A stretch of DNA of 64,000 bases from the NCBI GenBank assembly GCA_037013495.1, contig CM072811.1, positions 47,871,452 to 47,935,451 of the forward strand, in the 5' to 3' direction. Under the pieces are notes generated by a model. The model worked only from the letters and a program-made list of their open reading frames with translations, was not told the DNA's origin and searched no databases. Below, piece after piece: positions 13,201 through 25,800 of this stretch. The DNA comes from Hippophae tibetana. Its lineage: Eukaryota; Streptophyta; Magnoliopsida; Rosales; Elaeagnaceae. Positions within the stretch are counted from its first letter, which is position 1, and the number at the start of each line of letters is the position of its first letter. The translations under genes were made by a program, and so were the position numbers.

Positions 13201-14215
13201 AAACACACATCTCAAATACCAATGACTTTAACCAATCCATCATTACCCAACTTCATTGTCCCAAAGTCACCTATTGTATAGGATGTAAAGAAGTTCTCTC
13301 GAGACATAACATGAATGGAAGCTTCACTATCAATAACACAACTGACCTCGTGACATGCAACATTAATAACATCTTCATTATAAACAACGAGAAAGTCTTC
13401 TGAACTAGCGGTGACAACTTGATCATTTTTTCTTGCCAACATCACCCTTTTATTCTTTGTCTTTCTTCTTGTTATCCCATTTCAACTGTCTACAATATTT
13501 CTTGATGTGTCCTTTCATGCCACAGTGATGACACTCAATATTAGAAAACCTGTTGGACTTGTTTCTTCCTTTTTTTTCTCTTGAAACCTCTGCTTTTACT
13601 CATCCCTCTTCTTTCTGTAACAAAAATCTCTGACTGCTGAGAAGACCCATGTGATTTTATTCTCATTTCTTCATTCAAAACACTGATCTTAGCCAGATCC
13701 ATATTGATTACACCATTTGGAGCTGAGTTACTTAATGACATTCTAAATGTTTCCCAAGAGTCCGGCAATGTACCCAATAAACACAACCTTTGAATCTCAT
13801 CATCAAACTTGATACCCATTCCAGCTAACTGATTGATTATTCCTTGGAACGTATTCAAGTGATCTATCAACGGAGTTCTATCTTGGTACCTTAAAGCCAT
13901 CAACTGCTTTATAAGAAATATTTTATTATTTCCTATTTTTCGAGCATATAACTCTTCAAGTTTATTTCATAGTGATCGTGCATGTATTTCTCCACTAATA
14001 TGATTCAAAACATTATCATTTACCCACTGCCTTATATACCCATAGACTTATCGATGTAACAAAGTCCATTCTTCTTCAGACAATTTTTCTGGCTTCTCAA
14101 AGGCAAACACCGGTAAATGAAATTGTTTGACATAAAGAAGATCTTCCATTTTTCCTTTCCAAGTGTGATAATTAGAACCATTCAAAGTAACCATTCTACT
14201 CAAATTTGCTTCCAT
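10256..14215 (-). pseudogene. gag-pol remnant of copia element 1
   Basis: Gag starts at ATG 14215-14213 ([13 protein letters not shown]) and runs to about 13541. A CCHC zinc knuckle (CHHCGMKGHIKKYC) follows at about 13532-13491, but in another frame. The protease is at 13445-13212, with the active-site DSGAS changed to DSEAS. GAG-pre-integrase is at about 13208-13005 and the integrase core and C-terminal part at about 12900-12004. Reverse transcriptase spans about 11955-10900 and contains YVDDM at about 11240. RNase H runs to 10256, including a stop after GFKQ near 10500 and the FCDNQSS motif. There is a frameshift between 11380 and 11317 and further stops near 12000. The polyprotein is dead. 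Confidence 0.93.
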
Positions 14216-14250
14216 TATTCAACACAAGAAATTCAACAATAATAACCTGG

Positions 14251-14261
14251 CTTTGATACCA
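14251..14261 (-). other. Primer binding site of copia element 1 (initiator tRNA-Met)
   Basis: On the minus strand TGGTATCAAAG lies three bases inside the 5' LTR. It matches the usual TGGTATCAGAGC site complementary to the initiator tRNA-Met 3' end, with one difference. Confidence 0.9.
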
Positions 14262-14264
14262 CTT

Positions 14265-14981
14265 TGTTAGGAGAATCACAATTTCAATACGAACTTAATC
14301 AAGTTATAAACAATGGAATGAAACATATTCTCCTTTTTTGTGTGAATCTTCTAGGAAACAAATAAATAGAGCTTAAAATGAAACATGCACAAAATCAACA
14401 CAAACAATTTACGTGGAAAAACCTTCCCGGTGTAGGAAGGAAACAACCACGACACTCCTCTCCAAAACTTTCACTATCAAGAAACAATTATACAACAGTT
14501 CTCTCTAGGTAAAACTAGAGGCAAAAAATCAACAACATCATCAAGAATACACTTCTTGGAAACTAACAATTATTTCAAGAAAAATGGAGAGATCTAACCC
14601 AATTCATAATCACTGTTAATTGCTCAAAATTTCCCAAACCGATGAGCCAAATCCAAATCCCACCGTACAGATTAAAGAGTCTTGAGTCATGAATCTGCTT
14701 GCAAAATTTTAACTTAATCGGACCACAAACGATCTTCCATCGAAGTATTTGATGAAATCTTACTGAAGAAGTAGAAATTGAAAAACTGCTTAGTTTTTCT
14801 GCTACAACTGCTACTTTGCTGCACTCGTTTTTCTCTCTGCAGAATGCACTCTTAACAAACCCTAAATAGGTTTATTAATGAAGTAATATAATGACATAAT
14901 TACTTACTTATTACTCTATGGACTTTTAAACCAAATGAGATTCACTTGAACTGATCTTCTAAATAAGAAGAAAACCCAACA
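14265..14981 (-). repeat. 5' LTR of copia element 1
   Basis: Read on the minus strand it starts TGTTGGG and ends CCTAACA, giving short inverted termini. It is followed at once by the primer binding site. It is 717 bases long and clearly diverged from the 3' copy. Confidence 0.95.
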
Positions 14982-14986
14982 TAAAC

Positions 14987-15640
14987 TACCGAGAAGATTT
15001 GAGGTATTTGTTTCAAATTTTATCCTAAAATCTCTACAAAAGATGAATAAAATAAATTATATAAAATAACTATGAAAATAAATTATATGAAATAACTATG
15101 AAATAATTATAAAAGAGGATATTTGTTGCATTAATTAGGATGGATGCAAAACATATGTTTAAATAATGTATACAAAGAAATGTTATATATTAAAAAAATG
15201 AAAAAGAAATAGATATATGAATAATCAAACTAAAAATGTTGCCAGTAGAGTTGAAATTTAGTGGTGGGTAGTGAAAAGTGAAGGAAGATGGAATAATATA
15301 AAAGAATTAATATTAATTATGTTTTTTCGTAAAATTATGATATATTTTTTTAAATTTTTACTTTGTAAATTTTTTAAATATTAATAAAATTAAATCAAAA
15401 TTTTATAGATAATTCATGAAACACTATTTGAAGCAGCAATCTTAATTATTAAGAGGCCTAAAAATCTTAACGTGCGTGTATCATACTAAAATGCGGCTTT
15501 ATTACACAAGCCGTCGATCTAGATCCTGATCTGCAATCAGAAGCCTCTAAAAAATTAGCGGAAAAACTTCAGTTATTTTTAACCTTTAATCACAGACCAA
15601 TCGCAATGACAATACAAATGGACGGTAGAGTATTATAGCT
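14987..15640. other. Intergenic DNA upstream of the SR gene
   Basis: AT-rich with no coding signal. The last part, from about 15470, is less AT-rich and contains a CCAAT motif at about 15598. It probably includes the core promoter of the plus-strand SR gene. No clear TATA box was found. Confidence 0.45.
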
Positions 15641-15792
15641 ATGAAAGGGAGAGGAGGAGAAGTTTCTGGATATTAGAAGAGGATACCAAAATCACAGAGC
15701 CTTGAACACAAATACAAGCGCAAACAAAAACTCAAAAGAGGGATAAAAAAAATAGGGCGCTGAAGATCTGTGATTTGGGTTTAGGTTGTCAG

Positions 15793-16198
15793 GTTCGCCT
15801 TTTTGATATTTTTTTCAAAACTTCCGATATTATTCCCTTTGAATTTTCAATATTTCCGATACTTTGATTTTCTCTGATGGCTTTCTTTTTTAATGTTTGA
15901 TTGATTTATGTGTTCGTCTGAGTTATAGTTTAGGTGATCTTTGGGATTGATAACTTGAAGAAATTCGGATGCAAAGTGAAACTTTTTTTTTATTTCTTTT
16001 TTGTTTATGATATTAAAGCAGACAGAAATTAGTTTTACAGTTTCCTTCTTGGAAATGCTACGTTTTGTTTACATCCACATATTATTAACTATTGTCCTGG
16101 CCTTTATCCCTTTTTTTTCCAGTTTCTTAATGGGATGGCTTGTAATATGTGTTTTCCCATAATCTTGATGTTTCTGTATATGTGGGTGGTGATGATAG
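15793..16198 (+). other. Predicted 5' UTR intron of the SR gene
   Basis: GTCAG|GTTCGCC at 15792/15793 can serve as donor, and GATGATAG|GTAATT at 16198/16199 as acceptor. This leaves ten bases of leader before the start codon. It is inferred from splice-site look alone; transcript data would settle it. Confidence 0.5.
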
Positions 16199-16208
16199 GT
16201 AATTGCAA

Positions 16209-19200
16209 ATGAGGGGTAGAAGCTACAGTTACAGTCCTTCCCCCCCAAGGGGTTACGGCAGGAAGCGTCGAAGTCCGAGCCCCAGGGGCCGCTATGGAGG
16301 CCGTGGTAGAGATCTTCCTACAAGTCTTTTGGTGCGCAATCTTCGCCATGACTGCAGGTAATCTTTCATATAATATGATTGACGGGTGGTTTATTTCCAT
16401 AATTGGTGGCAATACGAAATTACAGTTTTATTTGGTTATTTAAATGATTACTTCCTCTGTCGAAAGTTTGTCATGATGTGAAGGTGATTGTATACTTGTG
16501 TATGGTTGCTAAAATGTAATATGTAAAGGGCTTATCTTTTTCTCCATGTAGTTTTTCGATCTAGTTCAAATATTCAAGAAGCTTGGGAATGTCCTCCGGT
16601 GTTATCTTCTTTGAGTATGGTTTGTTTCCCAACTTACACTTGGAGGCTTATGAACCACAATGCAAATTTAGCAATGTTGGACATTGTCCCTAGATTCTCA
16701 ATCGGGATATGGGTTTTTGCTGCTCTTGTTTAATCTAAGTAGAAGGAAAGAACGTGAAAATGGCTTGAAAGGGAATGATGACCCTAGGAACCAGTGTATT
16801 CCTTTTAAAGTGGGATCATGACTAAAATTAAGATCTCATTTTCATCTTAACTTTTATGTTTCTTCAATTATTTGGATTTAACACCACCTTAATAAAAATT
16901 ATAAAATCATTAAGAGTCCCCAAATGTATGTTTGAAGTAGAGTTCCTGTTCCGTAGCTATTGACTTTGCTGGGACATTTTTTTTAACTTCTGGAGAAAGG
17001 GAAACTTCAATAATTTATTTTTTGTTTTCAGTGTAATTTTAGCCCACAATTTTCCAAAGTGGTTCTGTAACTTTGGCAAAATATCTATGCTAAGGAGTTT
17101 CATTTGTTGAAAGTTGATACTGATCGACAAAGTTGTCCCAAAAAATATTTAGAGTACCAAAGTTTCCCGTTTTACAAAAGATAGATGACTAAAGCATATG
17201 ATAAAATATAACATAATCAGAGGACTTAAAGTGTACCCTTCATTGAAATTAAGGGATTTGTGTGGTACATTTTTCAAGTATCATTTGTGAAATTAGTTTC
17301 TCCTTTTTTTCCAAGGCTTTTATTATACTTGCTTAGTTTGAAGTTGCTCATCAATGATTTTTTTGCAGAACGGAAGACCTGCGTGGGCCATTTGGACAGT
17401 TTGGTCCTCTTAAGGACATTTACTTGCCCAAGGATTATTATACTGGGTAAGCATATTTGCTAATTCTTGGTAAAGAAGACAATTCTTTGTTTAGTAGGAT
17501 AAATTGTGGTTATATAAGTTTATATTGGCAGTTCTGTTAATGTATTCTTCAAACTTGTTTTTGAGTCCGGTTTTGCTTGACTTAGAAATACGTCAAAATG
17601 TTTTTGGTCATTTTTCTGTTCCTGTTTCTATTTTCTGGTTAATTATCTTCAATCACTTTATGTAAATTGTGTGTTTTATTGAAAGATTTGAAGACACCAA
17701 TGAACTTGAAGTTATAAGTGAAGACAACACGGAAGTAGTAAGAGATTTGTGGTGAAGAGAGTGATCAAGTAACTAAGAGTATCAAACATGGTCATAATGT
17801 AGATGAAGTTTCAAAGGAAGTTGGGTTTGAATGCATTAAGAAGTTCAAGTCTTGAAGAACTTTATGTAAATTTTATCTTTGGTTGTCTCAAGGTTAGCAA
17901 GCACAAGATGTTTTTGCATGAATTATATGCAGTGTCATCTCATATCTGTCTGTCTTATAACATGATACGTGACAGGGAGCCACGTGGCTTTGGATTTGTC
18001 CAGTTTGTAGATCCAATTGATGCTGAAGATGCCAAATACCATATGGATGGACAGATTTTTCTTGGTCGTGAGTTGACTGTTGTCTTTGCTGAAGAGAACA
18101 GAAAGAAGCCCTCAGATATGAGGGCAAGGGAGCGCCTAAGGTGAGTAATCTTTATTGGTGGAAATTGAGGTTTTGTATTGTAAAATTGGAGTTTTCTATC
18201 TTAGTAGTACCCTAATTCCATTTTTAGGACCCGTTTTTACTCTTAATTTTTAGGTGGTATCTTAGTGATACCCACATTTAAATAAAAAGGATGAATTTTG
18301 TGCAATTTTTCATTTTATTGGGATTTTCTACTTATAACTAGCACATGCCTTCTAATGAAGGGCATTTGTGGTATTTTTGTATCTTTCCATACTTCTAACA
18401 TTAACAGTTTTTTCTGTCACTTTCAAGTAATTAAATACATGTTTTAAATTTTTTTTTGACCCATTTTACCTCTTATTTAACCTCTTCTTCATAGTCATTT
18501 TACATTCTCTTCAACTCTTTCTGAAGATAGAAATAAAACTCACCAAAGTCTTGTTTTCACCATTCTCTCCTTTGGTGACAACATATACTATTGGAATGGG
18601 AAATGATTATGGGTGAGGATTCTTTGAGGAAGCGAGGTTTAAGAGAGTTGAAAGTGATTAAGAAGAAGTCAAATGAGTCAAAAAGCATTAAAATGTGTAT
18701 ATAAGGACTACAAAATGGCAGGAAAAAAATTGTTAAATGTTCCAGGGCAGAAAGGGACAAAAATACTATAAATGTCCTTCATTAAAATCGTATGTGTTGG
18801 TCATGGGTGAAAAATCTCTAATAAAATGGAAAATTGTACCAAATTGATAACTTTTTTTTAAAAAATGTGGGTATCAATAAGGCAGCACTTGAAAATAAGG
18901 GTAAAAAAGTACTAAAAATTGATCCGTTGATTTCTTGTCTGTGTTTGCCCCCACCATCTCTATTTTTATTTAAACATGAGTTCTGACAAATTATTGTTTT
19001 AGGAGTCTGTCTTACGACCGCAGGAGGTCTCCCCATCGCTACTCCCGGTCACCTCGGTATGCTAGAACCTATTCTCGCAGTCCTGACTATTACACTCCTC
19101 CAGTGAGACGTAGAAGTACAAGGTACATTTGGTTATCATGGTTTCTTCGTTTATATAGAATATGTAATTCTAGATAACTTACTGTCCAATCAACTATGAG

Positions 19201-19377
19201 AAGAGGAGGACAAAGATATAAGAGCTCCCGTTAATATGATTATTTAATTTATGGTGTTACAGGTCTGTTTCTCCCAGGGACAGAAGTTACAGAGATCGAT
19301 CATACTCTAAGTCTCCTTATTATTCAAGGAGCTTGAGTCGTAGCTTTAGCAGGAGTTGCAGTCGGAGTCTTGACTAG
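16209..19377 (+). CDS. SC35-like SR splicing factor (SCL30/SCL33 type, 208 aa)
   Basis: This nuclear splicing factor would bind pre-mRNA through one RRM and recruit the spliceosome through its RS tail. Coding exons join in phase: 16209-16357, 17369-17446, 17976-18140, 19003-19122 and 19263-19377 (TAG 19375-19377). Residues 1-34 are the Arg/Ser/Pro/Gly-rich N-terminal extension (MRGRSYSYSPSPPRGYG) that marks plant SCL proteins. The RRM spans about 38-118, with RNP2 LLVRNL at 40-45 and RNP1 RGFGFVQF at 79-86. From about 131 the tail is rich in RS, SP and Tyr (SYDRRRSPHRYSRSP, then SRSLSRSFSRSCSRSLD). The length and exon pattern fit SCL30A/SCL33, but I cannot choose the paralogue. SR genes often regulate themselves by alternative splicing, and the long introns 1 and 4 are candidates. 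Confidence 0.95.
18220..18920. mobile_element. Foldback/MITE-like element in SR gene intron 4
   Basis: The left arm (about 18220-18425) and right arm (about 18715-18920) are long inverted repeats. Both begin ATTTTTAG at the outer end and share TTGATACCCACATTT-like, CATTTTATT and AATGAAGGxCATTT blocks in the same order. About 290 bases of unrelated sequence lie between. No clear target duplication was seen. It fills most of the 862-base intron 18141-19002. Confidence 0.75.
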
Positions 19378-19820
19378 TGATGATAAATCAATCTATATGT
19401 TAGAAGCTGATATTTGAATCATCTTGCGTTGTGTTTTATATAGTTGTGTACTTCAGAGTTTCTTAAGATGTTAGCTCAACTGAAGGGTTATCTTTGTTAT
19501 GAGAATTCCTCTCTTGTGGACCACTGTACTTGGATGGGGTTTTTTCATGCAATGTCTTTCTTTCGAGAAGCTGCCTGTTGTTCGGTGTTGTTCATTCTTG
19601 TTAGTGTCATCTATGTGGCTTTTCTGGATTCTGTCTTTAATGTTGGTTTGGTTGGTAGTTCTGCTCTAATTGGTACTGGTTGTTTAATAATGTATGACTC
19701 TGAATGGTGTTGTGTTTCTAATGTCGTTCACATTCAAATGTGTGTGGCGTCTGGGAACTGTCTTATAAAGATATTGGTGAATTTTAGATGCTATATAAAG
19801 TCAACTATATTTTTCTGAAA
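19378..19820 (+). other. Probable 3' UTR of the SR gene
   Basis: The sequence after the stop codon is less AT-rich than the intergenic DNA beyond about 19,850 and has no domain-bearing frame. A 124-codon frame at 19444-19818 has no recognisable motif and most likely lies in the untranslated region. Confidence 0.5.
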
Positions 19821-22800
19821 TTTATGTATTTAAATATTTTTGGGAAAATAATTAATTTGTGAGTAATGTCTCCTAATCGCTTATTTTCCTTCATTTTTGC
19901 GAACAAAAGAAGTTACCATTTTGTCATTGCATTCATATGCATGGGTCTGAGCTTTGAGCTAACTGTTATGTCGTTTACCATTTTGTCATTTCACAAATAG
20001 TGAGCTCACTAGTTGTGGATTTTTTTTTCTTTTAAAAACATGTACGCTTATTTATGGTGTTCAATGTGGATGTACTTAGCATTTCATGTAAGGCAGAAAA
20101 TAAGGAGCAGTATATTTTGGTGAATATTAGTAGTTCGAAGAGTCAACGTTCCACTTCACTTTTTAAACCAACTTTGAAATGGTTGGTTGTCTAAGTTATT
20201 TTCGAAGCTGGGATAATGGTGATTTTTTCCGTGAATAAAAAAATTTAACATAGTGAATATTTATACTGATAGAAATAATATATATATTTTAATTAAAGTA
20301 TACAGTAAGTTTAAGATTTAAAGTTTTGTATTTAATGTTTCATATTTATGATTAAAGTTTTACGATTTAGAATTTAGAATTTAGAATTTAGTTATGATAG
20401 GTTTATGTTATTTTTTTTATTTAAAACGTGCGTTTTAATTATTGATTTTTTTTAATTTTTAACTGTAAATAATATTTATATCAATTTTGAATTCATATTC
20501 GTGTGATAAATGAAAATTTTGGGTTTAATAATGAATGATGCATGAATTAAAATCTCTTGAGTAGTTTTATTTATTTATTTTTAGATAATAAAACAATTAT
20601 ATTTAATTGGAAATGAGAGAACAAAGTATACAAAGAAGTATAATTCATCTAGTTAAATGTTAACTAAAATGATCAATTAGTAAGATATTTTGAAGATTTA
20701 TGAATTTTGTTTGGAAGCCATCTAATCATGTTCTATATTACTTAGTACCTTAATGTTTGCATATATGTGACTCGAAATATTGTTAAAAACTCAAAACGAT
20801 AAAAAAAAAATACACAATGTTTTGAACAAATTTGCATCCCAAATAACCACAATTTGAATAGCTAAACAATAACTCAATTTATCTACAAACTCCTACATAA
20901 TCATGAATCAATGTGTTGAAACTGTAGGACTCAGTGCACACCTATAAACCAGTGGTGGAAAATTAGATTAAAAAAATGAGACAGATTAGATTGCGAATAC
21001 AAGCAAAAAAACACTAAAAACACCACCCAAAATATGACTTAATACGGATAAACAACCATTTACTCAACCTAGTCAGCCAAACAAAAGCCTACCAGTGCCC
21101 AAACGGAGCCTCACTAGCACTGGAGGTGAGAAAAAAACCACCAGATTCGTGAAAGACCTTCCCAAAGCATGATGAAGTCTAACAACGTACATTGGAGGCG
21201 ACAACCTCTAATAACGGTTGAACCATTGCGCAAGGAATGAAGCCAATTGAAAAATTAAGTCGCTTGAGTTCATTGTATATTATCTTATCATTTATGATTA
21301 ATCTTTTATACAATTTATCATTTATGATTATGAACCTTCATCGCATATTTCATGTCCCGAATAAGATCATGATAATATAATTTTTACAAAATTATATGTT
21401 TAAGTGTGAGTCTAAATTCAAATGGAGTGTCATTTTTTTTGTTATGAGTTTTGATGTTTTAATTGAGGTGGTTTTTCAAAAAATAAAAATAAAATAATAA
21501 ATAAATTGAAAAGCATAAATTTGGCTATTCTTTTGATAACTATTCTATTTTTTTAGTTTTTAATTCTTTAATTTTGGAATTGAATTTCAATTTTAAAATT
21601 TGTTTAGAAAAAAAATAAAAGTAGTTTGATAAAAAAAAAATTAATTTTAAGTATGATTGAGTGTGATTTGGTTACTAACTTTTAGTGTCAACAAATAAAA
21701 TAAAAAATAGAAATTCAATTTCTAAATTGACATTTTTTTGAATTTTAAAATTTGGTAAAATTTTAAAAATGAATTTCAAATTTTAGAAATTGAATGTTAT
21801 AAATGAGTTATCAAATGTATATTTTCAAAATTTATATAATCTGAAAATTAAAATTGAAATGATTATTAAACAAGTTCTTAAAAATCAGGATATTGTTTTT
21901 CTTACTTTCATCATTTTTTTCTTGGCTTTTATATCAATCTTGATTGGAATATATTTTGAAATATTCCCCTTATTTATTTGTATTATCTTACATTTAAGAT
22001 GAAATGCACACCATTACCCAATCAAAAACAAGCAGATAGAAAAAAACAAGAGATGGATCTAACACGTAAAATAACTTTAACATACTAAAACAAATGAAGA
22101 AAAAGTGTTAAAGTGACTTAAAATATGAGAGATGTGAATCTTATTACTATACGAATCACGTACAATGTATTAGAAAGTGAACATAAATGTAAAAATATAC
22201 CATATATTAAAAATGAATATATAAATCAATTAAAAAATGATTCAATGGCTGTAAGAATACTCTAATAGCAACCACACAAAATTTATATAAATGATGAATT
22301 AACGAAATTTGGTATAAAAGTATTTATTACAACGCTTGAATTTAGTTAATTTAAGAGAATTTGTTTTACAAAAGTAGGGAACTTACCAAAAACTAATGCT
22401 TAAAAGTAGATTTACTTGTGCTTAGCATAAAATAATTCAAGCCAAAATCGATTTTAGCAGAAAATGTTTCCAAGAATAATCACATAATTTATATTTCTAT
22501 CGGTAAGTATAAAATGTAATTTTCAAGTGTTAAAAGCACTTTTGATTATTTTTTTACTGTTTCCTTCAAAAGCTTTTTTGTTATGTTAGATATAATTTAT
22601 TCTGTGTTCTTAATAAAAGTAAACAGACCCTAAATGTGAGATATCTAGATTTCATAAAGTGCTTCATAATTTGTTGCCCACTACATAAAAAAAAAAAGAA
22701 TTCTATATTTATGAACTCTTCCAAGTAGAAAATCCAAATACTCTATTATTAATTTTTGACATGGGAACATTTAAAAGATAGATATATTTTTTTGTACATT

Positions 22801-25800
22801 TTTTTTTTTGGCTAAAGAAGCAAAAGACAAAGATTAATAAAAGGGGTGTTAGCTGATGGGAAATAAGCAATGGTAGTTGGTGGGGTTGGGTTACAAGAGG
22901 GGTTTGGTGTAACATATGGGGATTAAAAACACTACTCTCCCCCACCCCCAAAATCCAAACGTTGGCCTAATTTTTTTTTACAAATCAACCTCGACTATTA
23001 TGAACTACATGATGGCTATTTGACCTAAGGATCAATTATATGTCTTGCCCATCAGATTTTAATGCTACAAAATGATATATAATACTAATAAGAAAGTAGC
23101 TCGTTTGCTCCGTATTTAATACGTTTTTCCTTTTAATTTTCCCTAAAAAAATATGTTTATTTTCATACAAACGTTAAAAAAATATTCATTTACGTTATAA
23201 GAAAAATGAATATATATTTTTTAAGTGATTAAAAATAAAATTCTATATATAATAATAATTATGATATATAATTAAACCATAAAGTAATAACTCTACCCTT
23301 ATTTATATGATAGATAATGATTAGATATATATCATATTTATTATTTGATATATAATTTGAATAATCATAATTTTATATATAAATGAGAGATGTTATTCGT
23401 TACTCATAAAATACACTACTTATTAATCAGATTCATTTATTGGTTGTTTATATATCACAACTTATTTGTGTAATACTAGCTAACAGTATCCCCTACTTGT
23501 ATTAATTGAATTTACTTTAATCTCGTATTAGGCTTTAACTTGCTTGCTTTGAATGCTTTAAAACTATCATTTTGTGTTTGAATCAGAGTGGTTAATTGTA
23601 TACGTATATATTGGGGCTACATCTTATTAATGAATTCATTTTTTTCTTTTATTAATTCTCATATATTAAGTTATGTTATTAAATTTGTTGAGAACGAAAA
23701 TGATTAATAAAATATTTAATTGTGATGCATAGAGGTAATATTTTCAAGAAATTGATATATATATATAAAATAATAATTGATCATTCTTTCAATTGCTTAA
23801 GGTTTTAGAATATTTGATTTTATAATAACTTTTAACATGTTATCAAAATTGGATATTATGTATTCATATCCTAGTAATCTCAATTGTTAAATTTTAAGTA
23901 CTTGATTTGCATGATACATATAATTAATACTTATGAGTGAATGATAAATGTATAAAAATATAGTTAATAATATCCATACTAGTTAGTTTAAGTTTTTTGA
24001 AAAATTAGTTTCCAAACTAATTCTAAGAGTAAGGATATAGAAGCATTAGATACATAATTTGAACCACAAGTGTCATCATATAAATAGTAAACAATAGTAT
24101 TACTTGAATCTCATTTACTATTTGTTTTTAATTATAAAAATTATTATTTATGTAAATATATTCAAAATATTGAATTTGTAGTAAATTTTTGAGTGTTAAA
24201 ATCCTAAAATTTAAAATTCATGTACTTAATTCTTTTTATACATACAATTTGTCTATAATTACATAAATATTTATACTAAATTTTTTGAGATAAATGTTGT
24301 AGAAGTGCACAAATTATTACAATTACAATATTTAATTCGAATGATTGTTTTTTTTGGTAATAATTTAACGTTCCAATTTTAAAAATTAACATCACACGTT
24401 TAAAAGGTCAATTTTAAGACTTTTGAAAAATTTAATATTTTTAATTTTATTTTTTCAATTGTAATTGAAAAAAAAGAGTTAGCATAGTTGAAGTATTTTT
24501 TTATAAAATATTTTTAAAAATATATATATAAAGCTATCGTTTGACTTAGTGTGTCACTTTTTTTAAAATTAACATACTACACCGTCACACAAGAAATTAA
24601 TGAATCTAAATATTCATACTCCATTTCAAAAATTAGTAGAAATCTACCATCACCGGCCCACAAAATATATTTTTGTTGAAATGTTAGTGAAGGTTGGTGC
24701 ACCTTTTGTCCACTTGCATATATACATCTGCCTATGGGGGATGGTTGATTAATTGAGGATGTAGAATTTTCCTCTTATTCAAGTTGTTATTTTATCATGT
24801 TTTTTTTCCCTTTTATCCTTTTGGATTATGAGGAATTTAGCAACTTTAATTTGTTCATCTTTTGGGTGAATTTTTTTGACGAATGTACTGAGTATTGCTT
24901 AAATTAATAATTGTAATTGAGTTATTGTTAAAATGTACACAAAAATAAAAAATAAAAAAATCCCACAATATATTGACTCATCCTAATTTAAGCTTTTTTT
25001 TTGTTTTTTGTTTTTAATTAGAATGTGATACTAACATATTATAAGTGATATTAGAAGGGGTGATTGGGTGTGACCCTTACGACAACCACCGTATTGGAAG
25101 TACTTACAATGTATTTTGAAAGTTCACTTAAGGAGAGTGAGAGAATATGTAAAAAATTAATTAAATGTCATAAATCCTATATAAAAGAAAAAAAAATGAA
25201 AATAACATGAATTCATTTACAAATAAAATTATATTTTTAATCTCCTTTACGTGCTATATATATATATATATGTGTGTGGTTTTTTTAACATAAAAAAATA
25301 TATTTTTTGTATGTTTAAAAATATAATATATATATATATATATTTTTAAAAATAATTAAAAATAAAATCGTATAAATAATTGAATCATATAAAAAATTAT
25401 GTATAAAAGATATATTGGTTGATCTACTAATAACATAAACTTTTTAACAACTATTCACTTGTATATCAATAAAAATAATTTATTGTTAAATTCGTCAACA
25501 TGTTTCGTATTCGATGATAAAATAATATAACCCTAAACTTATACGATATTGGATCATTTTTGTATATATTTTTTTAATAGTATAAACGTTTCTTAAGTTT
25601 TTATTATTTAAAATCTCTCTATGATTATTCAAGATAAACTTTAATTAAATTTACAAATAAATTTTAAAAAATTTAAAATATATAATTTAATCCTTAAAAT
25701 TTTGAAACTTTACATATATGTTTTTAAATTTTAAATCATATATTTACTCTCCAAGTTTTAAAACTTCATAAATAAATATTATAATTTTGAATCATAAATA

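Larger units (their letters stand above)
9520..14986 (-). mobile_element. Ty1/copia LTR retrotransposon 1 (Tork/TNT1-like), with target duplication
   Basis: A full-structure but decayed element lies at 9525-14981 with its genes on the minus strand. It has two ~715-bp LTRs, an initiator-tRNA-Met primer binding site next to the 5' LTR and a polypurine tract next to the 3' LTR. The 5-base target duplication TAAAC is intact on both sides (9520-9524 and 14982-14986). The domain order gag, zinc knuckle, protease, integrase, RT, RNase H is that of copia. The LTRs differ at many positions and the genes contain stops and frameshifts, so the insertion is not recent. It sits between the 5' end of HST and the SR gene. 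Confidence 0.96.

Noticed and set aside
17803..18144. A 113-codon frame in the SR gene region
   Set aside because: Its first two thirds are intron 3 read through into the real exon at 17976. The spliced join from 17446 to 17976 restores a perfect RRM, so the upstream part is not coding, though an intron-retention product is possible.
19444..19818. A 124-codon frame after the SR stop codon
   Set aside because: Cys/Val/Leu-rich with no domain, no splice context, and placed where the 3' UTR should be.
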